Notes: a model not told the origin generated them from the sequence alone. A stretch of 64,000 nt of DNA from CADEED01 sp035502995 (GCA_035502995.1 DATJTW010000055.1:28046-92045); one strand, 5' to 3'; shown: positions 1 through 9,586, counted from the stretch's first letter. Numbers and translations are program-made.

Positions 1-993
1 CAGCAGCCCCGCGAACATCAGCGGCAATGTCGGGATCGTGATCACCAGACCGAGATAGGTCTGCGCCTCGCGGTAACTCTTCGCGAAGCCGGACACGATG
101 CTGAGATACGCCGCGCCGAACAACACCAGCGGCGTGCAGCACGCGATCATCGTCAGCGCTGCCTTCGGCCCGAGATTCGCCGTGATGCCGAGCTGCTCCA
201 GGCCGACGAAGCTGATCGCCACCGCGAACATCGTCACCGTCAAGCAAAGCGAGATCAGCATGTACGCCGCGGCCGCGCCGATCTTGCCGTAGATGAGGTT
301 CTCGCGCGGCACGGGCGCGGTCAGCAGCACTTCGAGCGAGCCGCGCTCGCGCTCGCCCGCGGTCGCGTCGATCGCCAGGTACAGGCCGCCGAACAGCATC
401 GACAGCAGCACCAGATACGTCATCATGTTCAACACTAGCACCGAGCGACCGGTGGGCGTCGACACGTCGATCTCCTGCACGGAGATCGGCAACACGGAGA
501 TCGGGTCGATGCCGCGCGCCAGGAACCGCAGCTGCGCGATCTCGATGCCGTACTGCGAAACGAGCTGGCGCACGCGCGCCACGCCGCGCCGCTCGAAGCC
601 GCGCGAGCCATCCGAATACAACACCACGGGCGCGGGTTGGCCGTCCTGCAGGCGTGCGCCGAAATCCTCCGGGATCTCGAGGATGATCTTGTGCGTCTGC
701 GCGGCCACCGCCGCGCGTGCCTGCGCCTCGTCGAACTCCACCTTCACGATGTCGATGCCGCGCGCATTGAGATAGGCGAGCAGGTTCGGCGCGCGTTCCG
801 CATGCGCCACGGCCACGCTCAGGTTCTCGTCCGACTGCGTCTCCGCGCGCGAGATGCCGAACTGCACCAGCGCCGCGACCAGCACGGGACCGAGCACCGG
901 GCCGAAGACCAGCGCGGACAGCAGCGTGCGCCGGTCGCGCAGGTTCTCGCGGAACTCCTTGCGGAACACCGCCCAGATGCCGCGCAGGTTCAC
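1..993 (-). CDS. natB: ABC-2 type permease of a NatAB-like exporter (C-terminus beyond window)
   Basis: Membrane subunit of an ABC exporter of the sodium/multidrug NatB type. The reading frame opens with GTG at 993 (VNLRGIWAVFRKEF), overlapping the stop of the ATPase gene in a GTGA junction, and stays open to the window edge. It has one N-terminal membrane segment (LSALVFGPVLGPVLVAALV), a long soluble loop, and the typical ERERGSLEVLLTAPV motif before the membrane helices of the C-terminal half. The overlap implies translational coupling with the ATPase. The transported substrate cannot be read from sequence. Confidence 0.85.
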   Translation of the reverse strand, partial: MNLRGIWAVFRKEFRENLRDRRTLLSALVFGPVLGPVLVAALVQFGISRAETQSDENLSVAVAHAERAPNLLAYLNARGIDIVKVEFDEAQARAAVAAQTHKIILEIPEDFGARLQDGQPAPVVLYSDGSRGFERRGVARVRQLVSQYGIEIAQLRFLARGIDPISVLPISVQEIDVSTPTGRSVLVLNMMTYLVLLSMLFGGLYLAIDATAGERERGSLEVLLTAPVPRENLIYGKIGAAAAYMLISLCLTVTMFAVAISFVGLEQLGITANLGPKAALTMIACCTPLVLFGAAYLSIVSGFAKSYREAQTYLGLVITIPTLPLMFAGLL

Positions 994-1718
994 TTCTTCA
1001 CCTCGTCGCCCATCAGGTGGACGAACGCGTCTTCGAGCTGCTGGTTGCCGGCGCGCGCGCGGATGTCGGCCAGCGCGCCGGCCGCGACCACCTGGCCGCC
1101 GGCGACGACGACGACCTCGTCGCAGAGCTGTTCGACTTCCTGCATCACGTGGCTCGAGAACAGCACGCAGTGCCCCGCTTCGCGCAGCTGCACCAGCAGC
1201 TTGCGCAGCCCGCGCACCGCCATGACGTCGAGGCCGTTGGTCGGCTCGTCGAGCAACAGGTTCTTCGGGCGATGCACGAGCGCGCGCGCCAACGCGGTCT
1301 TCAATCGCTGGCCCTGCGAAAAGCCTTTCGCCAGGCGGTCCGCGAACGGCTGCATCTCGAGCAGCTCGATCAGCTCCGCGGCGCGCGCCGCGCGTTGCGC
1401 GGCGGGCATGCCGTGCAACTCGCCGAAGTACGCGATGTTCTCGCGCGCGGTCAGGTGGTTGTAGACGCCGGCGCCGTGCGACAACACGCCGAGCGAACGC
1501 CGCGCCGTGGTTGGATCCGCCAGCACGCTGGTGCCGTCGATGAACGCGTCGCCCGAGTCGGGCTTCAACACGGTGTACAGCATGCGCAGCGTCGTCGATT
1601 TGCCGGCGCCGTTCGCGCCCAACAACCCGGTGATCTGCCCGTCACGCGCGACGAAGCTGACACCGCGCACCGCGGCCACGGAGCCGAACGATTTCGAGAG
1701 ACCGCGTGCCTCTAACAT
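990..1718 (-). CDS. natA: ABC transporter ATP-binding protein, NatA-like
   Basis: ATPase subunit (242 aa) that pairs with the downstream permease. Walker A is GANGAGKST at about residues 34-42. The signature is FSQGQ rather than LSGGQ, Walker B is LLLDEPT, and an SSH switch histidine follows. The start lies 15 nt after the stop of the upstream hydrolase gene, preceded by GAGAGCCGGG as a weak ribosome site, so the three minus-strand genes may form one transcript. Family members export sodium or drugs; the substrate here is unknown. Confidence 0.9.
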   Translation of the reverse strand: MLEARGLSKSFGSVAAVRGVSFVARDGQITGLLGANGAGKSTTLRMLYTVLKPDSGDAFIDGTSVLADPTTARRSLGVLSHGAGVYNHLTARENIAYFGELHGMPAAQRAARAAELIELLEMQPFADRLAKGFSQGQRLKTALARALVHRPKNLLLDEPTNGLDVMAVRGLRKLLVQLREAGHCVLFSSHVMQEVEQLCDEVVVVAGGQVVAAGALADIRARAGNQQLEDAFVHLMGDEVKK

Positions 1719-1733
1719 CCCGGCTCTCTCATG

Positions 1734-3200
1734 TCAGGGCGCCGGTCCCGACAGGGTGGTGAAGAACGGCATCGGTGCCAGCTTCAGCGTGCACGCGGTA
1801 TCGAGGCCGCGCGCCGTGCCGGCATCGAGGAAGCTGGCGATGATGCGGTCCACGCAGGGCGCGCCGAGCTGGCCGTGTCCGTGGCCGGCGATGATCACGT
1901 GTTTGCTGTCGGCGAAGGCTTTCTGCGCGAGCGTCGCGTATTCGGGCGGCGTCACCGGATCGTCCGCGCCCGAGAGCAGCAGTGCCGCCGCATCACTCCT
2001 GAAGGTGGCGTGCAGGTCCGGATCGACGACGCCCTTCGGCCACTCCTTGCAGGCTTCTATCAGTTCTTCCACCTGCGAGGCACCCATGTGCGTCGCGTTC
2101 AACGCGGCACGGTCGAGCTTCGCCGAATCGATCAGCGGCGTGTCTTCGCTGCAGGCGACCGCGTTGTGCATGCCGTACGCGAACGCCTCGTCGAGCGAAC
2201 GCGCGAACACGCGGAACTGGTTCGCGAGCGGCGTGTAGTTGCCCTCGTGCTCCGCGAGATGCAGCGACAGCGGCAGCAGCGCGGCCTGGTCGTCGTTGTA
2301 GCTCGCCAGGCGCAGCACCGCCGACAGGTGCCGCTCGGTGAACGCGAACTCGAGCGGTTTGCCGCTGGAATCGTTGATGGTCACGCGCGGCGGAGTCGCG
2401 GTCAGTTTCGCGCGCAGGGCGTGGTAGTCGGCGACGGGATCCGCGAACGCGCGCTGACACGGGCCATCCTTGCGGCAACGCTCGAGGATGCGCTCCAGCG
2501 CATGTTCCGCATCGAGCGCGATCGCCGGCCCGAGCACCGTCGCCGGATCGATCACGCCGTCGAGGATCACGCTGCGCGTCGACTGCGGATACCGCCGCGC
2601 GTAGTGCTGCGCGACGCGCGTGCCGTACGACCCGCCATAGAGATTGATGCGGTCGTAGCCGAGCAGGCGGCGCACCGTGTCGAGATCGCCGACCGCGATG
2701 CTGGTCGTGTACTGCCGCAGGTCCGAATCCTTCGACAATTCGTCGCGGCATTTTACGTTCGACGGTCCGACGTCGATGTCACTGAAGCTGGTTATCAGGT
2801 CGCGGTTGTCGTACCGGCAGTCGAGACGATGCGAGCGCCCGGTGCCGCGCTGATCGAGCAGGATGATGTCGCGGTTGCGGCGCACGCGGTCGAACGGTCC
2901 CGCGGACGACGTGTACAGATCCACCGCCGACGTACCCGGTCCGCCGGCGATGAGGAACAGCGGATCGGCGGCCTTGTTGAGACTGATCGCCGGCACGCGC
3001 GCGACGAACAACTCGATCTGGCGGCCGGCGGGTTCGCGCGGATTCTCGGCGATCCGGACCGTGCCGCATTCGGCCGGCACCGCGAGCATGCGCGCCGGAT
3101 GTTCGAGCCGGCAGGGCTCGAGCTCGAGCCGCGACGGCGCACCCTGCGCCAGCGGCGCGGCGAGACCCAACAACACGGCGAGTGCGGGAAGGCGCAACAT
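1734..3200 (-). CDS. secreted alpha/beta hydrolase, TAP-like (tripeptidyl aminopeptidase type)
   Basis: Predicted exported serine hydrolase of 488 aa. An N-terminal signal peptide (MLRLPALAVLLGLAAPLAQG) precedes an alpha/beta-hydrolase fold. The oxyanion region reads IAGGPGTSA, the nucleophile elbow is YGGSYGTR, the acid lies in SGADDPVTPP and the histidine in the C-terminal GHGHGQLG. The TAP-like C-terminal domain suggests release of short N-terminal peptides or ester cleavage, but the substrate is unknown. ATG at 3200 was chosen because it starts the signal peptide and has a -10-like TATCCT nine bases upstream. The frame stays open far upstream only because it runs antisense to mnmG. Confidence 0.85.
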   Translation of the reverse strand: MLRLPALAVLLGLAAPLAQGAPSRLELEPCRLEHPARMLAVPAECGTVRIAENPREPAGRQIELFVARVPAISLNKAADPLFLIAGGPGTSAVDLYTSSAGPFDRVRRNRDIILLDQRGTGRSHRLDCRYDNRDLITSFSDIDVGPSNVKCRDELSKDSDLRQYTTSIAVGDLDTVRRLLGYDRINLYGGSYGTRVAQHYARRYPQSTRSVILDGVIDPATVLGPAIALDAEHALERILERCRKDGPCQRAFADPVADYHALRAKLTATPPRVTINDSSGKPLEFAFTERHLSAVLRLASYNDDQAALLPLSLHLAEHEGNYTPLANQFRVFARSLDEAFAYGMHNAVACSEDTPLIDSAKLDRAALNATHMGASQVEELIEACKEWPKGVVDPDLHATFRSDAAALLLSGADDPVTPPEYATLAQKAFADSKHVIIAGHGHGQLGAPCVDRIIASFLDAGTARGLDTACTLKLAPMPFFTTLSGPAP

Positions 3201-3209
3201 GCGGCCGGC

Positions 3210-3215
3210 AGGATA
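3210..3215 (-). promoter_or_regulatory. -10-like box TATCCT
   Basis: Lies 9 nt before the ATG of the TAP-like hydrolase with no Shine-Dalgarno between, which suggests a leaderless transcript. No clear -35. Confidence 0.4.
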
Positions 3216-3277
3216 CACGAGCGCCGTGCCGCGACCGTGTGAGCGCATTCCCGGATGTGAAGACCTCGAAACGACGA

Positions 3278-3303
3278 GGGCGCGTCCCGACCGGAACGCG
3301 CCC
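3278..3303 (-). terminator. hairpin after the small secreted protein gene
   Basis: GGGCGCGT pairs with ACGCGCCC around a 10-nt loop, 20 nt past the stop of the upstream minus-strand gene. The following U-rich tract is poor, so termination is only possible. Confidence 0.35.
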
Positions 3304-3322
3304 CCGCCATGCCCACCGCGAG

Positions 3323-3640
3323 TTAGTTGCGATCCTGGGCGTCGTGCTTCTGCCGATAGATTCGGCGCGACTGCTGATTCTCTTCGTGCTGCAGATGGGC
3401 GCGTTCGCGCGTCGTCACCACGCCGTCCGACTTGGCGCGACGCTCGGCCCGATTCAGATGCACCTGGCCGGCCGCGAGACGACGCGTCTCGCGCATCGTG
3501 AGGTCGCCATTCTGCACGCCGTTCGCGATGCGCTCGCGCTGGTGCGCCTGGCGTGCATCGAAGCGCGGCGTGTGCGTGCCGGCGAACGCGGCGCCGCTGA
3601 CCATCACGGCGAGGGCGACGAAAACCACTGACTTCTTCAT
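3323..3640 (-). CDS. small secreted basic protein, unknown function
   Basis: A 105-aa protein with a clear signal peptide (MKKSVVFVALAVMVSGAAFA). The mature part is highly charged and rich in Arg, Gln and His, with QAHQRERIANGVQNGDLTMRE and ERAHLQHEENQQ stretches, probably helical. A strong AGGAGA stands 6 nt before ATG 3640 and fixes the start. Many proteobacteria carry similar short periplasmic proteins of unknown role. It is divergent from mnmG. Confidence 0.8.
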   Translation of the reverse strand: MKKSVVFVALAVMVSGAAFAGTHTPRFDARQAHQRERIANGVQNGDLTMRETRRLAAGQVHLNRAERRAKSDGVVTTRERAHLQHEENQQSRRIYRQKHDAQDRN

Positions 3641-3770
3641 GGGATCTCCTGAGTGGCCCATTGCGGGCTCTTGCTCGAACAACGGCCCGGGCGCGGTGGC
3701 GTTGACACCCCGGGCGCGCTAGGATTCCGCACCTTTCTGGCCCCGTTAACTCCTTGATCCGGCGTGGTTT

Positions 3771-5666
3771 GTGGCAGCTCCAGCATCCTTTGACGTAATC
3801 GTGGTCGGCGGCGGGCACGCCGGCACCGAGGCGGCGCTCGCGGCCGCGCGCATGGGCGCGCGCACGCTGCTGCTGACGCAGTCGATCGAGACGCTGGGCC
3901 AGATGAGCTGCAATCCGGCCATCGGCGGCATCGGCAAGGGCCACCTGGTGAAGGAGATCGATGCGCTCGGCGGACTGATGGCGCGCGCGGCCGACGCGGC
4001 CGCGATCCAGTCGCGCACGTTGAATGCCAGCAAGGGTCCCGCGGTGCGCGCGACGCGCGTGCAGGCGGATCGCCAGCTCTACAAGGCGTTCGTGCGCCGC
4101 GCGCTCGAGAACCAGCCGTGTTTGACGCTCTTCCAGCAGGAGTGCGGCGATCTCGTCGTCGAGAACGATCGCGTGCAGGGTGTGGTCACGATCACGGGCA
4201 TCGAATTCCGCGCGCGCGCCGTGGTGCTGACGGTCGGTACGTTTCTCGGCGGCCGCATCCACGTGGGCCTCGACAATTACGCGGGCGGTCGCGCCGGCGA
4301 TCCGCCGTCGAACAAGCTCGCCGAGCGGCTGCGCGCGTTGCCGTTCCGCACGGCGCGCCTGAAGACCGGCACGCCGCCGCGCATCGACGGCCGCAGCATC
4401 GACTACTCGACACTCACCGCGCAGTTCTCGGATTCGCCGCGCCCCGTGTTCAGCTATCTCGGCCGCGAGAGCGATCACCCCGCGCAGCTGCCGTGCCACA
4501 TCACCGCGACCACCGAACGCACGCACGAGATCATCCGCGCGGCCACGGATCGCTCGCCGATGTTCACCGGCAAGATCGAAGGCGTCGGCCCGCGCTACTG
4601 CCCGAGCGTCGAGGACAAGGTCGTTCGTTTCGCCGACAAGACCTCGCACCAGGTGTTCATCGAGCCCGAAGGCCTGAACACGCACGAGATCTACCCGAAC
4701 GGCATCTCGACCTCGCTGCCCTACGACGTGCAGGCCGAGTTCGTGCGCACGATCGGCGGCTTCGAGAACGCGCACATCACGCGGCCGGGCTACGCGATCG
4801 AATACGACTTCTTCGACCCGCGCGACCTGCGTCCGTCGCTCGAGACGAAGCCGCTCGCCGGGCTGTTCTTCGCCGGCCAGATCAACGGCACCACCGGTTA
4901 TGAAGAAGCGGGCGCGCAGGGCCTGATCGCCGGCATCAACGCCGCGCGGTCGGCGCACGAACGCGAGGCTTTCGTGCCGACGCGCGCGCAGAGCTACGTC
5001 GGCGTGTTGATCGACGATCTCGTCACCGCCGGCACGCGCGAGCCGTACCGCATGTTCACCAGCCGCGCCGAGCATCGCCTGCTGCTGCGCGAGGACAACG
5101 CCGACCTGCGCCTGACACCCGTCGGCCGCGAGCTGGGTCTCGTCGACGACGAGCGCTGGGCGTTCTTCTGCGCCAAGCGCGACGGCGCCGCCGCCGAGCT
5201 CGCGCGTTTCCAGTCGACACGCATCAAGGCCGCCGACATCCCCGCGGCCTGGCGCGAGCGCGTGCTCGGGGATTCCGTCACGCGCGACGTCGTCAGCGCG
5301 TTCGACCTGCTGCGTCGCCCGGAAGTCGATTACGACCAGGTGGCCGAGCTGACGGGGCCGATGCCCGCGCCGGCCGACGACCGGCTCGCGCCGCAGATCC
5401 GCGCGCAGCTCGAAGTCGCCGCGAAATACGCCGGCTACATCGAGCGCCAGGAAGAAGAGATCGCGCGCCAGCGCCGCAACGAGGAGACGCGCCTGCCCGC
5501 GGATCTCGATTACTCGAGCGTCGCCGGCCTCTCCAACGAAGTCCGGCAGAAATTGGCGGCCGTGCGCCCGGCGACGGTCGGCCAGGCCGCGCGCGTGCCG
5601 GGCATCACGCCGGCCGCGGTGTCGATCCTGCTCGTGTTCCTTAAGAAATCGAGCCGCGCCGCCTGA
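3771..5666 (+). CDS. mnmG: tRNA uridine 5-carboxymethylaminomethyl modification enzyme MnmG (GidA)
   Basis: FAD-dependent enzyme that, with MnmE, builds the carboxymethylaminomethyl group on U34 of several tRNAs in the cytoplasm. At 631 aa it has the usual length. The N-terminal FAD motif GGGHAGTEAA starts at residue 13, the GidA signatures NPAIGGIGKG and GQINGTTGYEEAGAQG are present, and the C-terminal helical domain (LDYSSVAGLSNEVRQKL) is complete. The start is GTG 3771, which places the FAD motif at the normal distance. It overlaps the next gene by one base (TGATG). The common partner rsmG does not follow. Confidence 0.97.
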   Translation: MAAPASFDVIVVGGGHAGTEAALAAARMGARTLLLTQSIETLGQMSCNPAIGGIGKGHLVKEIDALGGLMARAADAAAIQSRTLNASKGPAVRATRVQADRQLYKAFVRRALENQPCLTLFQQECGDLVVENDRVQGVVTITGIEFRARAVVLTVGTFLGGRIHVGLDNYAGGRAGDPPSNKLAERLRALPFRTARLKTGTPPRIDGRSIDYSTLTAQFSDSPRPVFSYLGRESDHPAQLPCHITATTERTHEIIRAATDRSPMFTGKIEGVGPRYCPSVEDKVVRFADKTSHQVFIEPEGLNTHEIYPNGISTSLPYDVQAEFVRTIGGFENAHITRPGYAIEYDFFDPRDLRPSLETKPLAGLFFAGQINGTTGYEEAGAQGLIAGINAARSAHEREAFVPTRAQSYVGVLIDDLVTAGTREPYRMFTSRAEHRLLLREDNADLRLTPVGRELGLVDDERWAFFCAKRDGAAAELARFQSTRIKAADIPAAWRERVLGDSVTRDVVSAFDLLRRPEVDYDQVAELTGPMPAPADDRLAPQIRAQLEVAAKYAGYIERQEEEIARQRRNEETRLPADLDYSSVAGLSNEVRQKLAAVRPATVGQAARVPGITPAAVSILLVFLKKSSRAA

Positions 5667-7276
5667 TGGCGGTCACCCGTCGCCAGGTCCTGCTCGCCGC
5701 GCCCGCCGTGGCACTGGTTGGTTGTCGCGGCCGCGACGCGGCCGGTGCCGGTGGCGGGTCCATCTACCTGCGCGGCAATGGCCCCGATCCGGACTCCCTC
5801 GATCCGCATCGCGCGCGCTCCACCGAATCGATGGTCGTGCTGCGCGATCTCTTCGAAGGCCTGACGCGTCTCGACCGCGCCGGCGCACCGGCGCCGGCCG
5901 CCGCGGCCGGGTGGACCGTCAGCGACGACGGTCTCGTCTACACCTTCGAGCTGCATCCCGACCTCGTCTGGTCCAACGGCGATCCGCTGACCGCCGCGGA
6001 CTTCGTCGCCGGCATGCGCCGGCTCGCGAACCCGGCGACCGCCTCGCAATACGCGCAGGTCATCGACGTCTTCGTCAACGCGCCGGAGATCATCGCCGGC
6101 AAACAGCCGGTGGAGTCGCTGGGCATCGCGGCGCCGGATGCGCGCACCGTGGTGGTGACGCTGTCGTCGCCGGCGCCCTATCTACCCGGGCTGCTGGCGC
6201 ACCCCGCCACGTCGCCGCTGCACGGCCCATCGCTCGCGGCGTTCGGCGAGAAGTTCGCGCGGCCGGGCAACCAGGTGTCGAACGGCGCCTTCGTGCTCAC
6301 CGAGTTCCTGCAGGGCAGCTTCGTGCGTGCCGCGCGCAACACGCGTTATCGCGAGAACGCGGCCAACCGGCTCGATGGCGTGAAATACATCCAGATCGCC
6401 GACGAGAACGCCGAGTTGCGCGCCTACCGCGCCGGCGAGCTGCACTCGACGGCCGTGGTGCCGCGCGGCCAGTTCGACTGGATTCGCGAGAACCTCGCAT
6501 CCGAGCTGCACGTCACGCCGCAGCTCAACACCTATTACTACGCCTTCAACCTCGACCGGAAACCGTTCCAGGACGTGCGCGTGCGCCGCGCGCTGTCGAT
6601 GGTCATCGACCGCGAGCGGCTGGCGACCGCCGTGTTGCGCCTCGGCGAGCTGCCGGCGAACGGCTGGGTGCCGCAGGGCATCTTCGACTACACGCCGCAG
6701 ACGTTCGACTACGCGCAGCGGCCGATGGCCGAGCGCATCGCCGAGGCCAGGCAACTGCTCGCCGCCGCGGGCTACTCCGCCGCGAAACCACTGACCTTCG
6801 AGCTGCGTTTCAACACGGGCGAAGTCCACACGAAGGTGGCCGTGGCCGTGTCGTCGATGTGGAAGGAGGCGCTCGGCGTCGAAGCGTCCCTGGCGGCCGT
6901 CGAATTCAAATCGATGCTCGATGCGATCAACCGCCGCGACATCGACATGTTCCGTCTCTCGTGGAGCGGCGACTACAACGACGCGTATACGTTCCTGCAG
7001 TTCCTCAAGAGCGACTTCGGCATCAACCTGCCTCACTACCGCAGCGCGACGTACGACGGCATCCTGCTGAACGCCGCGCGCGAGAAGGACACCGCGAAGC
7101 GCCGCGCGCTGCTCGAGTCGGCCGAACGCGTCGCGCTGGCCGACCATGCGCTGCTGCCGCTATATTTCTACGTGAACAAGCACCTGGTGAAGCCCGAGGT
7201 CACGGGCTGGTACGACAACGTCATGAACGTCGTCTATTCACGGGATCTCGCGCTGACCTCGAAACCGGCGCGCTGA
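5666..7276 (+). CDS. peptide ABC transporter substrate-binding lipoprotein (OppA/SBP_bac_5 family)
   Basis: Extracytoplasmic solute-binding protein of 536 aa. The N-terminus MAVTRRQVLLAAPAVALVGC combines a twin-Arg-like pair with a lipobox (LVGC), suggesting a Tat lipoprotein anchored at residue 20. The family motif region FNLDRKPFQDVRVRRALSMVI is well preserved, as are DPDSLDPHRA and the C-terminal LPLYFYVNKHLVKP. No permease or ATPase genes follow, so it is an orphan binding protein. Its ATG overlaps the mnmG stop, implying coupled translation with a tRNA-modification gene. Confidence 0.9.
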   Translation: MAVTRRQVLLAAPAVALVGCRGRDAAGAGGGSIYLRGNGPDPDSLDPHRARSTESMVVLRDLFEGLTRLDRAGAPAPAAAAGWTVSDDGLVYTFELHPDLVWSNGDPLTAADFVAGMRRLANPATASQYAQVIDVFVNAPEIIAGKQPVESLGIAAPDARTVVVTLSSPAPYLPGLLAHPATSPLHGPSLAAFGEKFARPGNQVSNGAFVLTEFLQGSFVRAARNTRYRENAANRLDGVKYIQIADENAELRAYRAGELHSTAVVPRGQFDWIRENLASELHVTPQLNTYYYAFNLDRKPFQDVRVRRALSMVIDRERLATAVLRLGELPANGWVPQGIFDYTPQTFDYAQRPMAERIAEARQLLAAAGYSAAKPLTFELRFNTGEVHTKVAVAVSSMWKEALGVEASLAAVEFKSMLDAINRRDIDMFRLSWSGDYNDAYTFLQFLKSDFGINLPHYRSATYDGILLNAAREKDTAKRRALLESAERVALADHALLPLYFYVNKHLVKPEVTGWYDNVMNVVYSRDLALTSKPAR

Positions 7277-7472
7277 ACGCGCGTAACCCCGCGATTCTGC
7301 GGCGACACCGTCGCGACCCGCCGACGGCGCTCATGGTTTTGTCAGCCGGCCTCCGACAAACGCAACCTTCGCGCTTCCGACACGTTTCCTTCACCGCGCC
7401 GACATCGGGCGAACATGCCGTTTCTCCATGATCTCGACCACGCGGCAACCGCAGCCCGCAGGGAGAAGAGTC
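7277..7472. other. intergenic stretch
   Basis: A 196-nt gap. It holds a weak inverted repeat (TTTGTC and GACAAA arms at about 7334-7358) without a U tract, and a GGGAGA ribosome site at its end serving the next gene. I see nothing else. Confidence 0.4.
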
Positions 7473-7778
7473 GTGATAGAACCCTCAGCGTCTTATCTGG
7501 ATACCCGCAACTCGTACGTGCCGGCCGAGTTCCAGCACGATTTCGACGTCGCGGAGTGCGCCCTGGACGAACAGCTCGAGACCCTGCAGCGCCAGTACGC
7601 GACCGCGAGCCGCGCGGCGTCGAAGGCGCGGTTCGAACTGGAGCTGCTGGAGAAGCGCACCGACCTCCACCCGCACGTGATCGCGCAGGCGAAGCGTCAA
7701 CGCGCCGCGGCCGACACCCGCTGCCAGCGCCTCATCCGTGCCATCGACGCGCTCGAAGAGCGCCTGGAGAACGAGTGA
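7473..7778 (+). CDS. small coiled-coil protein, unknown function
   Basis: A 101-aa protein from GTG 7473, chosen because AGGGAGA lies 7-8 nt upstream; an in-frame ATG at 7428 would add 15 residues but lacks a ribosome site. No signal peptide or membrane segment. The body is charged and helical (LDEQLETLQRQYATASRAASKARFELELLEKRTD and a C-terminal RLIRAIDALEERLENE when read in pieces), consistent with a cytoplasmic coiled coil. No recognised domain. Confidence 0.65.
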   Translation: MIEPSASYLDTRNSYVPAEFQHDFDVAECALDEQLETLQRQYATASRAASKARFELELLEKRTDLHPHVIAQAKRQRAAADTRCQRLIRAIDALEERLENE

Positions 7779-7800
7779 TGCGCCGCGGTTCCGTCGACGA

Positions 7801-9576
7801 TTACCGCCGCGCGCTCTGCGCCGCGATCCAGGCGCGCGTTTCCGTCTCCAGCACCGACAAGGGCAGCGCGCCCTGGCCGAGGATCTGGTCGTGGAACGCG
7901 CGGATGTCGAAGCGGTCGCCCAGCGCCTTCTCGGCTTCGGCGCGCAGCTGCTGGATCTTGAGCTGACCCAACTTGTACGCCAGCGCCTGGCCCGGCCAGG
8001 CGATGTAGCGGTCGACCTCGTTCTCGATGTCGAGCCGGTTCTTGCCGGTGTTCTGCATGAAGAAGTAGATCGCCTGGTCGCGCGTCCACTTGAACGAGTG
8101 CATGCCGGTATCGACGACGAGGCGCACCGCGCGCCACATGTCGTAGTTCAACTGGCCGATCTTCGAGAAGTCGTCCTTGTAGAGACCGAGGTCGTAGCCG
8201 AGCTGTTCGCTGTACAGCGCCCAGCCTTCCACGTACGCCGTGTAACCGGCCGTGCGGCGGAACTCCGGAACTCCCGTCATTTCATTCGCCAGTGAGATCT
8301 GCAGGTGGTGGCCCGGCACGGACTCGTGCGCGGTCAGCACTTCGATCTCCCAGATCGGGCGCGTCTCCGGCTTGTAGAGATTCACGTAGAAATTGCCGGG
8401 GCGCGAGCCATCGAGTGACGGCGGCTGGTAGTAAGCCGTCGTCGTGGTCGGCGCGCTGGCGTCGGGAATCGCGCGCACGCCCACCGCGGTCTTCGGCAGG
8501 CGGCCGAAGAGCTTCGGCAGCTGCGGCTGGATGCCGTTCAGCGTCTTCGTGTACGCCGCCATCAGTTCTTCGGGCGTCTTGTAATAGAACCGCGGATCGC
8601 TGCGGATGAAGCCGAGGAACTGGTCGAGCGTGCCGAGGAAGTTGATGCCCTCGAGCGTCTTCTCCATCTCGGCGCGGATGCGCTTCACTTCGTCGAGGCC
8701 GATGTTGTGGATGCGCGCGGCGTCGGGGTTGTCGATGGTCGTGTAGAGCGCCATCCGGTTGCGGTAGTACTGGTCGCCGCCGGGGATGTCGTAGATGCCG
8801 ACCGTGTCGCGCGAGCCGGGTAGATAGACCTCGCGGAAGAACTTGTCGAGCCGCTGCATGGCGGGCAGCGCCACGTTCTGCACCGCGAGCTTGCCGGCCG
8901 CCTGCAGCCGGGTCTTCTCCGCCGCCGGGACGGTGTCGGGGATGGTCTTGAACGGCGCGTAGAACGGGCTCGCCTCCGGGTCGCTCACGAGCTGGCCCTT
9001 GAGCTGGTCCAGCACCTTGTTGACCGTGACGCGCGGCTGCGTCAGGTGCTCGGTGACGCCCTGCGTGAACAGCGCGATCCACTGGTCGACGTACACGCCG
9101 GACGTGTTCAGGCGCGCGATCCAGTTGTCGTAGTCCTTGACCGTCTTGAACGGCGCGAACTCCGTGGTCTCGGCCAGCAGCTGCGGGCCCTGCATGGCGC
9201 CGAGGTTGAACATCCACGGCTTGAACTGGTACTCGCCGATGCGCTGCTTGATCTCGCGCGTGAACAGGTCGTAGTTGAGCTGGTCGGCCTTCTCGAGCTT
9301 GTCGCGATTGATCTTGGCCAGCGCTTGCAGCCGGACGTAGTTCTTCTTCTGGCGCGCGTCGATCGCGAGCAGCGACATGTCGGGCCACTTGTCGTTGTAA
9401 CGCGGGTCGCCGACGGCGGTCGCGCCGACCGGGTCGTCCGCGAGGTCTTCCTGCCAGGTCTGGTCGAACAGCTTGATCAGCGGTCCGTTGGCGGATTTGG
9501 ACGCCTTCGCGGCGAGCGCGGCGTCAGCGGCGAATAAACCCAGGGGGGCCAGGAGAAGAGCTAAATGGCGGCGCAT
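7801..9576 (-). CDS. DUF885 family protein, exported, metalloprotease-like
   Basis: A 591-aa predicted periplasmic protein with signal peptide MRRHLALLLAPLGLFAADAALA. The DUF885 hallmark HESVPGHHLQ (an HExxxGHH arrangement) lies in the C-terminal third, followed by EGWALYSEQLG, both typical of this putative metallopeptidase family. ATG 9576 is preferred over ATG 9588 because a GAGAAT box 10 nt before it, with TTGCCG 18 nt further up, looks like a promoter of a leaderless message. The peptide substrate is unknown. Confidence 0.88.
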   Translation of the reverse strand: MRRHLALLLAPLGLFAADAALAAKASKSANGPLIKLFDQTWQEDLADDPVGATAVGDPRYNDKWPDMSLLAIDARQKKNYVRLQALAKINRDKLEKADQLNYDLFTREIKQRIGEYQFKPWMFNLGAMQGPQLLAETTEFAPFKTVKDYDNWIARLNTSGVYVDQWIALFTQGVTEHLTQPRVTVNKVLDQLKGQLVSDPEASPFYAPFKTIPDTVPAAEKTRLQAAGKLAVQNVALPAMQRLDKFFREVYLPGSRDTVGIYDIPGGDQYYRNRMALYTTIDNPDAARIHNIGLDEVKRIRAEMEKTLEGINFLGTLDQFLGFIRSDPRFYYKTPEELMAAYTKTLNGIQPQLPKLFGRLPKTAVGVRAIPDASAPTTTTAYYQPPSLDGSRPGNFYVNLYKPETRPIWEIEVLTAHESVPGHHLQISLANEMTGVPEFRRTAGYTAYVEGWALYSEQLGYDLGLYKDDFSKIGQLNYDMWRAVRLVVDTGMHSFKWTRDQAIYFFMQNTGKNRLDIENEVDRYIAWPGQALAYKLGQLKIQQLRAEAEKALGDRFDIRAFHDQILGQGALPLSVLETETRAWIAAQSARR

Positions 9577-9586
9577 AGTGCGCCGC

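Noticed and set aside
3702..3725. TTGACA and TAGGAT before mnmG as a promoter
   Set aside because: The spacing is only 12 nt, too short for a sigma-70 promoter.
3201..5075. A long open frame extending the TAP-like hydrolase gene by about 600 codons upstream
   Set aside because: It runs antisense through mnmG, is Arg-rich low-quality sequence, and the signal peptide at 3200 marks the true start.
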